The notes under the pieces: model-generated
Seen by the model: only the letters and a program-made list of their open reading frames with translations
What the model was told of the DNA's origin: nothing
The model's database searches: none
DNA from: Whalleya microplaca
Taxonomy: Eukaryota > Ascomycota > Sordariomycetes > Xylariales > Xylariaceae
NCBI GenBank assembly: GCA_022497155.1
Contig: MU385735.1
Coordinates: forward strand, 310,001 to 374,000
DNA length: 64,000 nucleotides
Direction of reading: 5' to 3'
Translations under genes and position numbers: made by a program
Shown here: in pieces, positions 23,211-36,148 of the stretch
How the letters are laid out: each line of letters opens with the position of its first letter
Position numbering within the stretch: the first letter of the stretch is position 1

Positions 23211-24787
23211 ATGGCGTCCGCAGTGCTGAAGGCATGGGACGATTGCGATAAGGTCGATACGTTGTTCGTGTTGGTGTGTACGGTGTTCTGCTGGACCATT
23301 GTTCCAACCGTAAGTACCGAAGAGCCCCCCACGCCCGTCCCTAACTAACTGTTACCCGAGGTCGGGATCGCGTACGGCGGCTACTCGTGGAGACGGAACG
23401 GATTGTCTTCGGCATTGCCGGCCGTGCTCACGATAGCTACATGCTCGATCCAGTGGTTCGTAATCGGGTACACTCTAGCCTACGGCGAGGGCGGTCGGAT
23501 CTTCGGAGACTTCAAGTATGCGCTTCACATTGGCGTGCTTTCGGAGCCTGTGGGAACGATACCTGCCATCCTGTTTAGTGAGTTCCAGCTGGTCTTCGAG
23601 GCTACCGTCTGCGCGATCGCGGTTGGAGGTTTCTGCGAGAGGGGAAGGCTATTGCCTATTATCCCTTTTATCTTCGTAAGTCTAACTCCCTTTCTGTTGA
23701 TGCCAATGATGTCTGACGAGCTTCAGTTATGGTCTACATTTATATATTGTCCCCTTGCACATATGGTGTGGGGCGGTGGTTTCTTGGGAGAGGATCTGGG
23801 TGTCCTTGATTTTGCCGGAGGTAGTTACTCGTAATCCTTTCATGAGAACGCAGATGAGATAACAGTGGTCGATTTAGGGACGCCTGTTCACGTGTGCTCC
23901 GGTGCTACGGCTTCCGCAGTGAGCCTTTACCTTTCGTATCCCATCTTCCGCTCTAGGGGGTCCGAGAAGCGAACTCCGACGCACATTCGTCTCCATCGTC
24001 CTGGGAACTCATTCTTCCAACTCATCGCTATGATAATCATCTGGGGCTCGTGGCTTGCGTTTGACGCCGGAACCACCCTAGCGTTCAATTTCCAATCTGT
24101 TATGGCTCTCTGCGTGACGAACCTGTGCGCCTCAGCCGGTGCTTTGACGTGGGCCTGCATCACGTTCATCGAGACTAAGAGATGGTCACTGGACTCGACA
24201 TTTATGGGAGCAATTTCCGGTCTCGTAATGATAACGCCTGCTGCTGGTTTCATCGATATGCCGACTGCCTTTTGCTTCGGAATATTCGGCGCTCTGCTGT
24301 GCCGCCAGGCGCTTAGAATCAAATTCACCGACTTTGCCCGCCGCTGGCGCTGGGTCGACAACGGAGACACCTTTGCTACACATTGCGTAGGAGGCGTTGC
24401 TGCGACTATCTGCACCGGCCTCTTCGCACAAAAGGAACTAGCAGCTTACGGAGGGGCCGAGGTTGCGGGTGGTGTGATTTTTGACGGCAATGTCGCACAA
24501 CTCTGGATCCAGATCGTTGAGGTACTGATAGGATTTACCTGGTCTTTCGTAGGATCATTTGCCATAATTGCCCTTATCGACTGCGTTCCAGGTTTAGAGG
24601 TGCTGGCTCCTAATGAGTAAGTTGAGCTACACAATAGTAATATCCCGAATTCAGAGTGCTAATATGATGGGACAGAGAGATCAGTACTGGGCTAGACTTG
24701 ATGCAAACAGAAGAAATGCTGTGTGAAAGTCCCCATCCAGATGAGGAGGACTACTCGCCAATGCTCAAGGGTGCTATTGAGATATAG
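23211..24787 (+). CDS. Ammonium transporter (Amt/Mep family)
   Basis: Plasma-membrane ammonium transporter, 452 residues. Exons are 23211..23309, 23361..23675, 23727..23820, 23878..24616 and 24676..24787. Introns of 51, 51, 57 and 59 bp all have standard ends, and the second 51-bp intron is open in frame. Eleven or so helices are evident. Family signatures are PTVGIAYGGYSWRRN, WFVIGYTLAYGEGG, LDFAGGTPVHVCSGATA (His of the conducting twin-His pair) and THCVGGVAATICTGLFA (second His). The cytosolic tail (EEISTGLDLMQTEE...) is short and acidic. Both pore histidines are present, so it should transport. Length matches fungal MepA-type proteins. It stands alone, well past the metabolic cluster, and is probably nitrogen-regulated, though no GATA site count was attempted. 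Confidence 0.95.
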
Positions 24788-26158
24788 TTCAACATCTTAT
24801 TAAACTATGAGCTACCCTCGTTGATGACATTCTTGCACGAAGACCAGACTCGAAGAAGAGCAATCATCGTGTCTCTGAAAGTTATATTGGGGCATTAATA
24901 CATCAGGTCGCAAGCCACCACTTACTGACGGACAAAATTTGTAATTGCTCTGTACTTATTATCTGTAGTGTTTTATCGAGAATTGAGATGATCTCCACGT
25001 GGGTAGTCAATGTCAGCACTCTTTTTGTTCATATTAGGATAATGGCAAAAGAGACCGTGGCAGTGCACCATCTGATAGTTAGGGGAAATGTGAGTGCTAC
25101 GAATTGGTGAGGACTACCTACCTAAGTAGAGTTGAATATCCGGTTGATGGGCAATATGATAACCTGGCGTGATTATATACCGCTGACCAGTTTGGGGGCT
25201 GAGCATAGAACTCCAATCCGCGATCGTGGCCACAATGAAGTCAAAGTGCTCTATGTCTGCAGTCATTCATTGTGTGATGCTTGTCTAACACTCGACTTCG
25301 TCTCTCTGTGGATGCATAAGCCTTGGCAAGCGAAGCAAATCATGCTGAAAGCCAGCCTCTTTTACGGTAGGTATCGTGTAGTTTGGGAGACATTCGTAGA
25401 AACTGAGAATATCAACCTCAGTACGATATCCATATAAGATCATGTCATATAGCTAATAAAGGCGTCATATTGTGTATTTCGAAGGTGTTGAGAATGGGAC
25501 TCAATCAATCGAAATGGGAGATCACCCAACACCGGAGATTTTCTCAGACTGAGGTTCCGAGCCACAGAGAGTAGGTCACACAGCCACATCACATTGGCCC
25601 AGATTAGCCACAGGATCTCATGGACAGGGGTACATGTAACTGGGTACAGTTCGTACTTAGGCACTTGATAAGCTGATAAGAGGCCGGTTATGCAGGGCAG
25701 TGGAGCCACAACGTCACAGGCACCTGGAGCTTGGGTACATCTGGACACAGCCACGAAGCCGCGTTTTGGGCTGTGAAGAGGCGTACCTAATAAGAAACAG
25801 CAGCATTGAAACAAGCAAGCGACTCTACCTAAGCTATCAAGCCTTCCATCTTAGGAAGTCGTCTAATAAACGAACTCGAAAGCAAAAACGACAAGAAGAG
25901 AAAAGATTGATCTAGAACTCCTGCTGAGGTGGCATTTCTTGGACCGAGGCGTGATTGATTTATTACCAAATGCATTGTTGCACCAGTCGACTTCACCCCA
26001 TACCATCCTAAACCTTTCCCGTCAGTGTGTGTGCGCCTGTGCGTGTGTCTCTGTGTGTGTCTGCCTGTCTCTGGGCATAGCAAAAAGTCGGCGATAGAAG
26101 CGGTGAAATCCACAACCTTCAGTCACGCAATCTGGTCCAGGCTGGCCCTAACCCAAGG
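24788..26158. other. Intergenic; GT-rich run near its end
   Basis: 1.37 kb without a supported gene. A TG/CTG-rich low-complexity run (cagtgtgtgtgcgcctgtgc and onwards) lies at about 26021-26073, just upstream of the hydrolase gene. Confidence 0.5.
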
Positions 26159-27757
26159 ATGATTGGCACCTCGGTGCCTGAGTACGTGTTTATCCGAATA
26201 TGCATATTTCTGCTGCAGTACACGACGCCGCTGTGCATAGCGTGCCTGGCTATACTGGTTGCCGCCGGTGGCCCAGCGGCGCTATGCCATCCCGCCAGCG
26301 TAGTCCTGGTCACCTACTCAGTCATCGATGCGCTCTACGCGGTCTTCCTCTACATCCCCTACAATCGGCGGCTGAAGCACGAAGCTAAGCACCCGCCGCC
26401 CCTGCCACGTGAGGAGCGCCGTGCCCTGTTCCGGCGATGTCTGGAAAACGTCGCCGACGTCCGGCGCTATCTGCAGATGTGGTTCCTCGGCGCAGACGAG
26501 TCCGAGATACGAAGGGAAAACGTGCGGGACTTCATCCTGTGGGCTTTCTTTGACACGTGGCCTGGACAAGAGTCCGAGGAGGATGACGCAGAGCTCGAGG
26601 AGTACATTGCGGTGTTTGAGGAGCGCATAGGGCGCAAGCTGGAACCGGGAAAAGGGAGCGCAAAGGGCCTCCGGCTAACGATGGATGAAGTGGAAACCCG
26701 ATATAGGAGCGTTGTGTGGTATCTAATCGTTGGCGTGGTCGACCTGGCGTCGCATTGCCTAATGGCCTGGAACGGGTTCCAGTATTACGCTCAGCCTTGG
26801 TCTAGGATGTTGTCGGTTGTGCCCCCGCGCTTACAAAACCTATTCATTCGAAGGCATTCGGTATCACGGGAACTTAGTTACTGGCACCGGCCACACACTG
26901 CGACTGACAAGCTCCCGGTCGTGTTTCTGCACGGCATCGGCATCGGGTTTTTAACATATGTGCCGTTTCTCTCCAGATTGAATTCGGTCCCAGAGCAGAG
27001 TGGCCAGGGGCAGATTGGCATCATTGCAATTGAAATTCTTCCAATCTCATTCCGCCTCACGGAGGATCCCTTGAGTAAACTTGAATTCCTGCGGCAGACG
27101 GCCGTGATATTGGATGCGCATGGGTGGGACAAGTTCTTGTTGGCTAGCCACTCTTACGGCACCGTCTTGGCAACCCACATGTTCCAGTCTCAAGAGCTAG
27201 CCGGCCGAATCGACTCAGCTGTGTTGATTGACCCTGTCAGTATCTTGTTGCATATGCCAGATGTTGCATACAATTTTACGAGACGCAAGCCCAAAAGAGC
27301 CAATGAGTGGCAGCTTTGGTACTTTGCCAGTATGGATCCAGGGGTGGCGCATTGTCTTGGTCGGCACTTCTTTTGGAAAGACAATATAGCCTGGAAGGAA
27401 GATCTAGTGAACGTGGCGGGAGCAATGTCAGAACATGACAATGCGGAGGGAGGAATTCGGACCGGTAGGCGATCAAGAAGGGTCGCAGTGTGTCTATCAG
27501 AACGAGACCTGATTGTCGATACTCTCACGGTAGCCCAATACTTGGGCGAGGGAGGTGAATGGATCCTCTCTAGTCCTGCAGATGGAAGGGGTGGCTCTGT
27601 GGGGTTTGTGGAACAGGATGGATGGGGTCGTGGCTATCTGACACGCGACGGCATTGAGCTGCTCTGGTTTCCAGGCTTGGATCACGCTCAAGTGTTCGAC
27701 TCCAAGGAGAACCAGGATCGTCTTTGTAGCGTAATACGCCGTTACTGCACAAGATAG
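26159..27757 (+). CDS. Alpha/beta hydrolase with N-terminal membrane segments
   Basis: Uncharacterised fungal alpha/beta hydrolase, 532 residues, no intron. The first 70 residues hold two hydrophobic stretches (CIFLLQYTTPLCIACLAILVA and VVLVTYSVIDALYAVFLYI), so it is probably membrane-bound. A charged linker with an acidic patch (ESEEDDAELEEY) follows. The hydrolase core starts near 255 with the oxyanion loop VVFLHGIGIG. Next comes the nucleophile elbow SHSYGT (Ser near 331), an acid in SERDLIVD near 450, and the catalytic His in GLDHAQVFD near 510. A full catalytic triad is thus visible. The natural substrate is unknown; lipid or ester hydrolysis is the broad expectation for the fold. It ends 148 bp before the convergent cupin gene. 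Confidence 0.9.
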   Translation: MIGTSVPEYVFIRICIFLLQYTTPLCIACLAILVAAGGPAALCHPASVVLVTYSVIDALYAVFLYIPYNRRLKHEAKHPPPLPREERRALFRRCLENVADVRRYLQMWFLGADESEIRRENVRDFILWAFFDTWPGQESEEDDAELEEYIAVFEERIGRKLEPGKGSAKGLRLTMDEVETRYRSVVWYLIVGVVDLASHCLMAWNGFQYYAQPWSRMLSVVPPRLQNLFIRRHSVSRELSYWHRPHTATDKLPVVFLHGIGIGFLTYVPFLSRLNSVPEQSGQGQIGIIAIEILPISFRLTEDPLSKLEFLRQTAVILDAHGWDKFLLASHSYGTVLATHMFQSQELAGRIDSAVLIDPVSILLHMPDVAYNFTRRKPKRANEWQLWYFASMDPGVAHCLGRHFFWKDNIAWKEDLVNVAGAMSEHDNAEGGIRTGRRSRRVAVCLSERDLIVDTLTVAQYLGEGGEWILSSPADGRGGSVGFVEQDGWGRGYLTRDGIELLWFPGLDHAQVFDSKENQDRLCSVIRRYCTR

Positions 27758-27905
27758 TCGGGGTCATCTCACTGCCTGCCAATTGCATTCTTATCAACGC
27801 TAGGCATTGATCAGATGCAATGAAGGTGCCGATTATTGGACGAGTAGCCCCTAGACTAGATCATGTATTGCATGCAAAGGGCATTGGTAGCGTCAAGTGA
27901 CTCAG

Positions 27906-28788
27906 TCAATCTGCCTTTGCTTCATCCCCACCCCAGCCCGTCAGGTAAACAACCACGGGCTCGGGGCCCGTTCGCATCAATATCCAGACGACATCATCGT
28001 CCGTCTCGTTTATTTCTTGATGCTCAGTCCATGGCGGCACAAATGCAAAGTCACCCGCAGAGAGCTCATGCCGCTGAAGTTCATCTTCATTGCCAGAGCT
28101 GGTGACCAATCTGCGAAATGTTAACTTCCCATCCACTAGCTCGAGGTCTTATATAATCATCTTGAACTAGGAGGTAAGGCTAGAGAAGGCGAAGACATAA
28201 GCTTAAAGAACTACGACATACTATAGACACGTCAGTTTTCAGAAAATGTGACAATAGTCAAAGCACCATGGGTGACTCGGAAAGAGAAGACCTGAGGTCT
28301 TGGCCAGGGTGTTATACGTACCATGCCCTTGCCCGCTGCAGCGTATATAATGGTCTCTTTCTGGATGTCAGAAGCAAGTACTTCAGCTAGTGGTGCACTA
28401 CATTGTGGTACTAACCCTGTTCGCCATGATGATGCACTGCTGAAGAACAGTGAGGTTTCGCTATCAAGACTGTCCACACTGGTTACTATGGATTTACCTA
28501 GGGGTTGGGGTCTAGGTAGCTAGAATTGGCAATGCTCTCCTCTCGAAGCAATAGCATGATACTTGCTTCCTGAATTCAAGACCTGCGTCCGAGAAAGTGA
28601 GCAAAAAGCTCATAGAACTTACCTGTAGCACACATCTTGTCGCTCTTACCGATTACGGCTCCCTGGCGGATCATTGCCGCATCTTTGCCCTCCCTCTGAG
28701 CCTCAAGGTCGGATGCTTTGGTAATATGCACCTCAGAAGGCAGGATCATCGGGAGTAGGTCCGGCAATAGAGAAAAGAACGAGGACAT
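27906..28788 (-). CDS. Cupin-domain protein lacking the usual paired histidines
   Basis: Small single-domain cupin, 164 residues in my model. Exons are 28788..28623, 28416..28322 and 28139..27906, with unusually long introns of 206 and 182 bp; frames close exactly. The N-terminus reads LPSEVHITKASDLEAQREGK, then KMCATG. The second cupin half is well kept: LSAGDFAFVPPWTEHQEIN and DDDVVWILMR, ending in TGWGGDE. In the first half, where relatives usually carry HHG-E-x-D-T-I-x-Y, this gene reads ASDIQKETIIYAAAGKG. The two metal-binding histidines are therefore absent. It could be a non-metal binding protein or an early pseudogene. Introns were placed by frame and signals only, so the middle exon is the weak point. 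Confidence 0.65.
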
Positions 28789-31700
28789 GGTTCACGGATA
28801 GAGAGATCCCAGACCGTGGCCCTGTGCAGAGAGAGGTAGGGGAGGGAGGACGGATTGGGCGCTGCTCTATGACGAACTAGGAAGGCGAGTAAAGCCAACA
28901 AACAGATGATAACTTGTTGGTAAAAGGCGCAGCAGCATCCGTAGCACAAATAGAATCAACCAAGTCAGATTGTAGTCCAAGCGGTATTGAGAAAGCTAAG
29001 ATAACCGAGCTATTTCTGTCTAGGCCCGGTCATAGATATGGCATCTGGGTTGTGAAGCATTCGGTGAAGTTGGATGACTTCAGCACGGAAGAGGAAATAT
29101 CTGTGTGGCCTGTGCACTGGGGTACGCTAAGGTTGTACACTGGAAGCGCCCCAGGCGGAGCTGCGATCATGGAAGCTCCACTAAAACCCGGAAGGAGAAG
29201 ACCAGGGTCACCTGAAGATAGGATTCTCACTGCTTACATGTATTATTCGGTCTATAACATCGGTATCTACATAAGGGGTAGAGAATTCCATGGGCACCCA
29301 ACGTCCAAGTCCTGGATGATTAACGAAATTATAATTCAGTCATTCCAGCTATCTCTCAGTACCTGCGCGGAGGCGTTCTAGGGAATCGGTACCTCACTTG
29401 ACAGTGATTTGATGTGTTGCCTACTATAATATATATGTAGGTATATGATGGCGTACACACTCATAACTTTAGAGGCGGCATCGTCTAAAAGCTTACTTGA
29501 CCTTCCTAACTCATTCGAGAGCATATGAACTTTACCATCACGAGTTGCAAGCCTCCCATAGAGAATAAAGCCCCTTGCTTCTCTTACGGGCGGATAGGCT
29601 TCGTGCGAGGCGCGATCATGCATAGTCGTCGAGAGATCTTATAGATTGTAATCGACGGTCTGATCTAGAGAAAGGTTGTTTACTCCATGGAAGACCATAA
29701 GTGGCGTCTATGGCGGTCTAATGACCCCGAGCTTCCTATACATAATGAGACAAATAATTAATAAAGCTGACACGAGACATAGCCAGTTCGGTTATCCGAA
29801 TATGGTAGTCGTCGGCGTGATCTGAGCTCAAGTGATTTGAGTTCTTGAGTTGGATTGCGTCCTTCTCCAACCTCGTGGCATTTTCTTGGATGATGCTACA
29901 CGTGCTCGCCTAGGCACGAGGACCTTGAGAGCCCCGATAACTGGCAGTTGTTAGAAACCAACTTAGGAACTGATGCTGAAAATAGCCATGCTGCACCATC
30001 AGGGCGCTTAGACAGATCCACCATATTGGGCTTAAACCTACCTAGTCGGGCAGCCAACAGAGTCTCGATCGGATAGACAATCGTCCATATTATATGTACC
30101 TTAGATGTGCGAGCATGAGGGCTAGGTACTTGGCCGGTTTTGAGACATCAGGTCCGCCGAGCAGTGGAACAAGACAGCGGGATGGCGGAATGACTTCGGC
30201 ATTCCTAATTCGCGCGGCTGGTAGGTATGAATTCACCCGTCGTAGAGTTACTAGTCGTACTAGTAATCAGGCAAGCTCGAACAGGAAGCTCGAGAGTTGG
30301 GGATAATCGCGATAGAAATAGGAGCGGCTCTCCGTACTTGATGCACCAATAAAGCCATGAGTGCTGGGCCATCTAGTCCTGCTGTATGACTGCCGATGGC
30401 ATGCCGGGAGCACATTTCCGTTAGCGAATTGAAACCTGGGTTTCTGACAGTGACGGCGATAAGGTATAGAGAGTGAGAGTCGCATTCGAGCCCGTACCGA
30501 TGTAAAATGAGCAGGGGACTTAAAGCGCTAAGATGCGCAAGTGACCAGGCGTCCAGCGAAACATGGCATTTTGACTGCAAGCCAAGTCAACTCTATCCTA
30601 TATGCAGGCCAGGCGAGGAGGCGATCTGCAAGCACTGTCACGGAGCGGTCGTTGACAAGATGTATTTCAGTAAATATAGCACAGGTGCCAAGCGATTGCC
30701 GCAATTCCACGCGGTAAACATGGAATAGCAGACAGTCTAGATGTTTTATCCACGGTAGATATTGGAGATGTGGTCCGTTCAAATATAGCAAAGAGCCTCC
30801 TCCCGCCTTGGACCTGCATAGTAACCTCGAGATATATTGAACGGGTAAATCTGTGTACCCATGCTCCCCCCTCAAGCACAATCAATTGATGAGTAGGGGG
30901 GAAGGCGATCAAACACCGATGGCCCTTAAGAGGATGGTTGGGTGTGACAGATGTGTGTATGGAAGTGGCTTTCGGCTTTTCTTTTCACAATGAATAGTTG
31001 ACCCTGTGACACCACCCGAGGAGTAGTAGTCATAATACCTGCCAATTGATAGTTCCGGCCAAATTGAATCTGTGGACTGAGATGGCTGGCTGCCATCTCA
31101 CCACCCCTTGCCTTGGCCGTGAAAGGAATGGGCATCCGTTCCAACGGGACGTTCAGGTAGACACAGCACACATCACGTTCCGCAAGTTAACATAGCCACG
31201 GAATGATGGGATTGGTGGACGCATTGGTGAGCACCCGGTGGGCGGGAGGACTAGCCGCATCTTGGAGTCACAACCGATTTTGAAACTCGGTATGTGGTGT
31301 GGTGATAGGGTCAAGGTGGTGATGTGCTGTGGTAGTGCTGTTGTAGTGCTGTTGTAGCACCGACAGACTACGTGTAATAGTTCGCATGCCTTCGAGACCT
31401 GGCTTACACTTATTCCAGACCTGGACTACCTAAGGTTAGACTCGGGTAAGTCCACGCATACGGTCAAGCTGTACGTGCATGGTGGTGTATGTAACGCAGC
31501 ACAATACAACCCTTGGTGGACTGTGATGAGGAAGTTGAGAGGGTTAGGTACGGAGTGTATTTTGACGACGATGCATGGTACATTTGTTGGTGATATGCTA
31601 TAAAAGGCATTAGATGCTGTTATGAATGATAGTGCTCGGGGTACTGGCAAAGCCACTAAATACTTCAGTAATTATACATGAGCTGTTGTGGTTATAGCGC

Positions 31701-32619
31701 TGGATGCCCCCCTACAGCACCGCCTATAATCGGTACTATGCGCTATCAATGCACGCGACCCAGTGCATCGGAGCCTGGGAAGATATGGAACAGCTTTAAA
31801 AGTCCATCGCATCCTGTCCGGCTCGATTTCACCATCCCGATTCATTAGTATTCGGGCCTTGCCAATTGGACATCCATGTTCCCGGCTGTCGTCCTTGACT
31901 CCTTCGAGCTCTTTCCCGTCCGCCAAAAAGTGGCTATTCCTGTATCTATTCCTGTTTTCTATTCCTGTTTTCCATTCCTGTGCCCGTACCCTGTAACAAA
32001 TTACATAGTACATACTGCGTACATCCATCCATCCATCCATCCATCCCCACGGATTACACTCCAGCATAGATACCGACACAGGATTAGCTCAACTCCCGAC
32101 TCTCACGTGTATTAAAAACCCCATCATCATATCGATGAATCCCCAGTCAAATACCATTTTGTTACATACTCTTGTTGCTTCTCGCCTAGTATCGTATCCA
32201 CCCATGCACTTCGCTCCGCGATCCATATAGCTTCCTTCTATTCATAGGAGTCCCGCTCCTTAATTACGTACGCCACTCGTCCGTTTACACACCTCGTTTG
32301 TGCCTGAAACTGAACAACCTGCCGTCATTATGATAACGAGATACCCTCCACCTGTCCATATTGTTGAACACCCTCGCCCTGCATCTGCCTCCAGCCCGGT
32401 GTAGTCGCCTTCATCGTTCATCCGCGTACCCAAATCTCAAATCTCGTGATACCCGATCGATCTCATTAGCGCCGCTTATTACCACCCGGTCCTCATTTAG
32501 ATCCGTCCCTCGTCCGTTCTCGCATCCCCACCACGTGGCTGAGACCCCTGTTATCTGATCCTTCGACGACTAGGTAACCCGTCACCGTGCTACGCTAGAG
32601 TCCCGCCGCACGCCACAGG
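28789..32619. other. 3.8-kb gene-poor stretch
   Basis: No supported gene. An intronless 155-codon open frame at 28914-29381 (+) has no recognisable motif and is not called. Pyrimidine-rich repeats of the form attcctgt occur at about 31934-31981, a degenerate tgctgttgtagtgctgttgtag repeat at about 31325-31355, and a CATC microsatellite at 32022-32046. The last 500 bp is presumably the promoter and leader of the F-box gene. Confidence 0.5.
32022..32046. repeat. (CATC)n microsatellite
   Basis: Six and a quarter perfect CATC units, located about 570 bp upstream of the F-box start codon. Confidence 0.95.
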
Positions 32620-34503
32620 ATGACCGAAGATGGACGCGTCTGGCGTAGAAGGTCGAGGTCGGCAACCAGCTCGTCCAGCGGATCGCCAGCGAACAGACAA
32701 CAACAAGATGGCGAATCCTCAGCTGAAGGACCAAGGACCACCGGCACGTTGAATGTCCACAATCCTGCCGTCAGCTACGGCGGCGTCAATCCCGAAATCG
32801 AAGAAAATGTCCTCCTTGTTCAGTCTGTGCCTGACGATGACTTACGCCGTGGTGCTACTGATCGTCGTAGAATGCTCGGTTTTGACTGGGGCGACGACAA
32901 TGACGACTCTGTGAATGAGCGTCACACAAGCGGAGGTACGCGGATACTAGCTATCGCCCGTTCTCGTCCGGATCGAGGATTTCTGGGGTATCTAGCTTAT
33001 TAAAAATCCGGGCTGACTGTCAATCATCTAGACACGAGCCCCGAGAGTCCGGTTTCGACCAATCGCTCCCGCACGAGCGCGCTCCTCACCCTGCCTTCCG
33101 AGCTCATTGATTCGATATTCTCTTATTTATCCCCGTTAGAACTATCCGCCGCCTCCCTCGTTTGTCGTAAGCTTCGCAGTCATGCAATTGCCGACATACA
33201 ATGGCAACGACATGTACTATCGAATCTCCCAGGACACCGGATATCCTCGCCTTATCCATGCGGGAGTTGGCGCGAGCTCTACACATCACTCGACCCGTAC
33301 TGGTTTCTCACGAAGTCGAAGCTGTGGTTCTGCGATCGCGAGTTGACTGGCCAGATGATAATTGTTCGTTACGACGAGCGACGAGGTTGCATTGAAGGAT
33401 ACCAATTACTGGCTACGCGCCAAAGAGACGGCAGCGAGCCGTGGCTCGCCGATCAGAATGTCCATATACACTACTTCGAACCCACAGTCAAACTACATTT
33501 AGATAGACCCATTCTGCAGTTCAACAGCGACTCGCTCGATTTCGCTGGCCGGCATGTGTCTGATTCCCCGCGGCCATTCTCGCAGGAGCAGCCAATGCAT
33601 GTTCACCACGGAACAGATCCTCGGTCCAGCAATTTCCTCCTTGCCAAGCCACTCAGCAGGACGGCCCTGGACGGCCGAATGACGGACGACTTCCCTTACG
33701 GATTTGTCTGGCCTCCGCCTGCCATTCCTGCTCGCCATCGTGTTACTGGCCAGCCAGCCGGCATTCACCCCTTGGCAACTTCTGTTAATTACACCATGTC
33801 GACCGCCATGCATTGGAACCCGCTTAAACGGGCAGAGGCGTCTGATCAGACCTTCCGCATCCGGCAATGGATGGAGATGGGGCCCCCGACGCTGGGAGTG
33901 CATTTGGCCGAGGAGGTGGTCACCTACTCAACCCTGAATCCCGTCTTATACACCCCGACCGCCGAGAAACCTTGGAGAGGAATCTGGGTCGGTGATTATA
34001 GCGGACATGGATGCGAGTTCTTGCTGATCAACCAACCGGATTACGAAGGTGAAAAAGACGAAGAACCGCTGTCACGGTTTGACAACGAAACGGATGCCGA
34101 ATTCCAAGAGCGCTTTTTGAAAGAACGAGTTTATCGCGGGAAATTGGAGGCGATCAAGCTGACGGGTGATGCGAACGTGCCTCGGGGCGAATACACATTC
34201 GTCGCCGATGACCTCGGTGAAGATGCATTTGTTGGTGTAGCTCAAGAGCCGCCGTTCCAGGGTGCCCGGGTCGTGAAGAGCAAAGGTCATATCGCTGCTA
34301 CGGGCTTCGTCAATGGTGAGCTCAATATGCCTCCTTTTCAAACGCCGCAATATTTGCTCCCTACTAATAAACCTCCAGATAAATACATTGAATCGCGATT
34401 GCTGCTGCTCTCGCACAACCGTCTGGCACAGTATTGGGTTGAGTTTGGCCACATCAGCTACTTCGAGCGGGTGGACATTGATCAATTCCTCACACCGAAT
34501 TAG
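32620..34503 (+). CDS. F-box protein
   Basis: Predicted substrate-recognition subunit of an SCF ubiquitin ligase, 574 residues. Exons are 32620..32935, 33032..34315 and 34379..34503, with introns of 96 and 63 bp that join in frame. The first 105 residues are low complexity (SATSSSSGSPANRQQQ) and look disordered. The F-box spans about 124-165: LPSELIDSIFSYLSPLELSA, then VCRKL and an IQWQRHV helix. The remainder is a long fungal-type C-terminal region (SLDPYWFLTKSKLWFCDREL, YEGEKDEEPLSRFDNETDAEF, RGEYTFVADDLG) that should bind the target, without WD40 or leucine-rich repeats. Comparable F-box proteins are single-copy and conserved across Pezizomycotina. Its target is unknown. It is the last intact gene before the transposon block. 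Confidence 0.92.
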
Positions 34504-35837
34504 CGGCCCTATTAATTAATAGCCTTCTGGTGTATAATATGTCTTATTCTAGCGCATAGCTCTTGAACGCAATTATTTCTGTTTCCTCGTCCCAGTCCAA
34601 TGGAGTATTTCCTGGCTTGGGCGGGGCTGCTTTCTCGTGCATATTCCCTTGGTCAACATGTGCCCCTGTTCTTGCTGGAGTGATCCTGGTTGACTGCATA
34701 GTGGAATACGTCTATAGTCGTTCCCCCTTCCTGAAAGCTCCTTTCCATTGTTGTCATCCCACTAGACATGCGCTATCATTCTCTGTTCTATATCTTCCGC
34801 TCTACGGACAGTTTCCGGACTCGATGGGCAAAGTAGACACGAGGGAGCGATAGGTCAGTGGCTCACTGTTACAGCATTCAACATTCCCATTTTATTATCA
34901 TGAAATTGAAGTGTCACATGGCAACGTGCAAATGAGTGGCGTCATGAGTAGTAAATTCCGAGATCCGGATCGCTTACTACGATCTCTAGGAGTCGAGGTA
35001 AGGGAAAATACAGTTGCCTACTAATACGAAACCCAAGCTCTTCGATTTCAATCTAGAGTCAGTTTTGACAATATATCCATAGCAACTTCATACATGCTAC
35101 CTTCTCTTTCCAGACGGCATGATTCTACAGCTTAGACTAACCCGCCTAGACTAAGCGGCTTAGGGACTCGCAGGTTGACGGTAAAATCCGCATCCGCAGG
35201 TAGTGTCCCTCATGCAACGTTGACTTCGTATTAAAGATAGGCAAGAATAACTAAATCAAGCGGATGAAGCAGAAAGCAGGTGAAAAAAGCCGTCATGCCC
35301 GAGACCGACCTCCTACACAGAGTCGCAGGTGTAGTGGATGAAGTCTTCATCATTGAATAACCCTCCACTTAGGCAGAGGAGCGACTACCATATCAAGGCT
35401 TTCAGACTCTTCCTATCAAGTCGTATGTTTCGCTCAATGAGAGGCTAAACAGGAAGTTCCTGAATGACCCATTCAAGGCACTTGCCAGATGTAGCCTTAA
35501 TTGAATGCTGGCCGATTTACACTCTATCCTTAATTATTATCAAAGAGACATACAAGACACACCTAATACTCACAATCTTGTTTCTTCTATCTATGTAATT
35601 TAGAAGGAGAAGAAGCTGGCAGTAGCCACAAGTTTCTCGCATCTTATCAAGTGGCATTCAGACTCATCAATTGTTGGTGACATTATTATGATTTTAATCA
35701 TCATATTCATCTTCTAAGCACTAGCTCGCCGTCTAGATCTAAGGAGCACATGTATACAGCCATCTTAGCAAAAGTAAGACTCAAAGCCACAGCGACTGAT
35801 GAAACTAGGTGTCCTAATAGTACACTGTGCACGCCTC
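34504..35837. other. Intergenic, left flank of retrotransposon
   Basis: 1.33 kb with no supported gene. Base composition is only mildly AT-rich, in clear contrast to the retrotransposon that starts at 35843, so RIP has not visibly spread this far. Confidence 0.55.
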
Positions 35838-35842
35838 GAATA
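35838..35842. repeat. Target-site duplication GAATA (left)
   Basis: Five bases directly before the 5' LTR, identical to 43768-43772 directly after the 3' LTR. This proves insertion boundaries and an intact insertion. Confidence 0.9.
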
Positions 35843-36148
35843 TATTACAACCACCCATTCCTAAATATCCCCGCAACCAGCTACCACGTAACTTATAGTT
35901 GCCAAAAGAAAAAGGCTTGGCAACTAAATGGTTGCTAAGGGATAATGGCTTGGCAACCAGATAATTGCCAAAAAATAATAGCTTAGCAATTAAGTCCTAT
36001 TTATTAGGAAACTATTTAGATATAAAAGAACTATATTTCGCTATCCCTTAAATAATCTCTTTTTATTAGCCAGCGATTAATTTAAGTATTTTACTTTTTA
36101 CGCCTTTTGTTATTTTAAATTAAGACTTATAATAATAGCTTTATTATA
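35843..36148 (+). repeat. 5' LTR (306 bp)
   Basis: Aligns base for base in length with 43462-43767. It starts tattacaacc and ends tttattata, where the 3' copy ends cttcgttaca, so the TG...CA ends are partly erased by RIP. Differences from the 3' copy are nearly all transitions. Confidence 0.95.

Noticed and set aside
28914..29381. 155-codon intronless open frame
   Set aside because: No motif, no signal peptide and no family resemblance; it lies in a gene-poor stretch and overlaps other chance frames.
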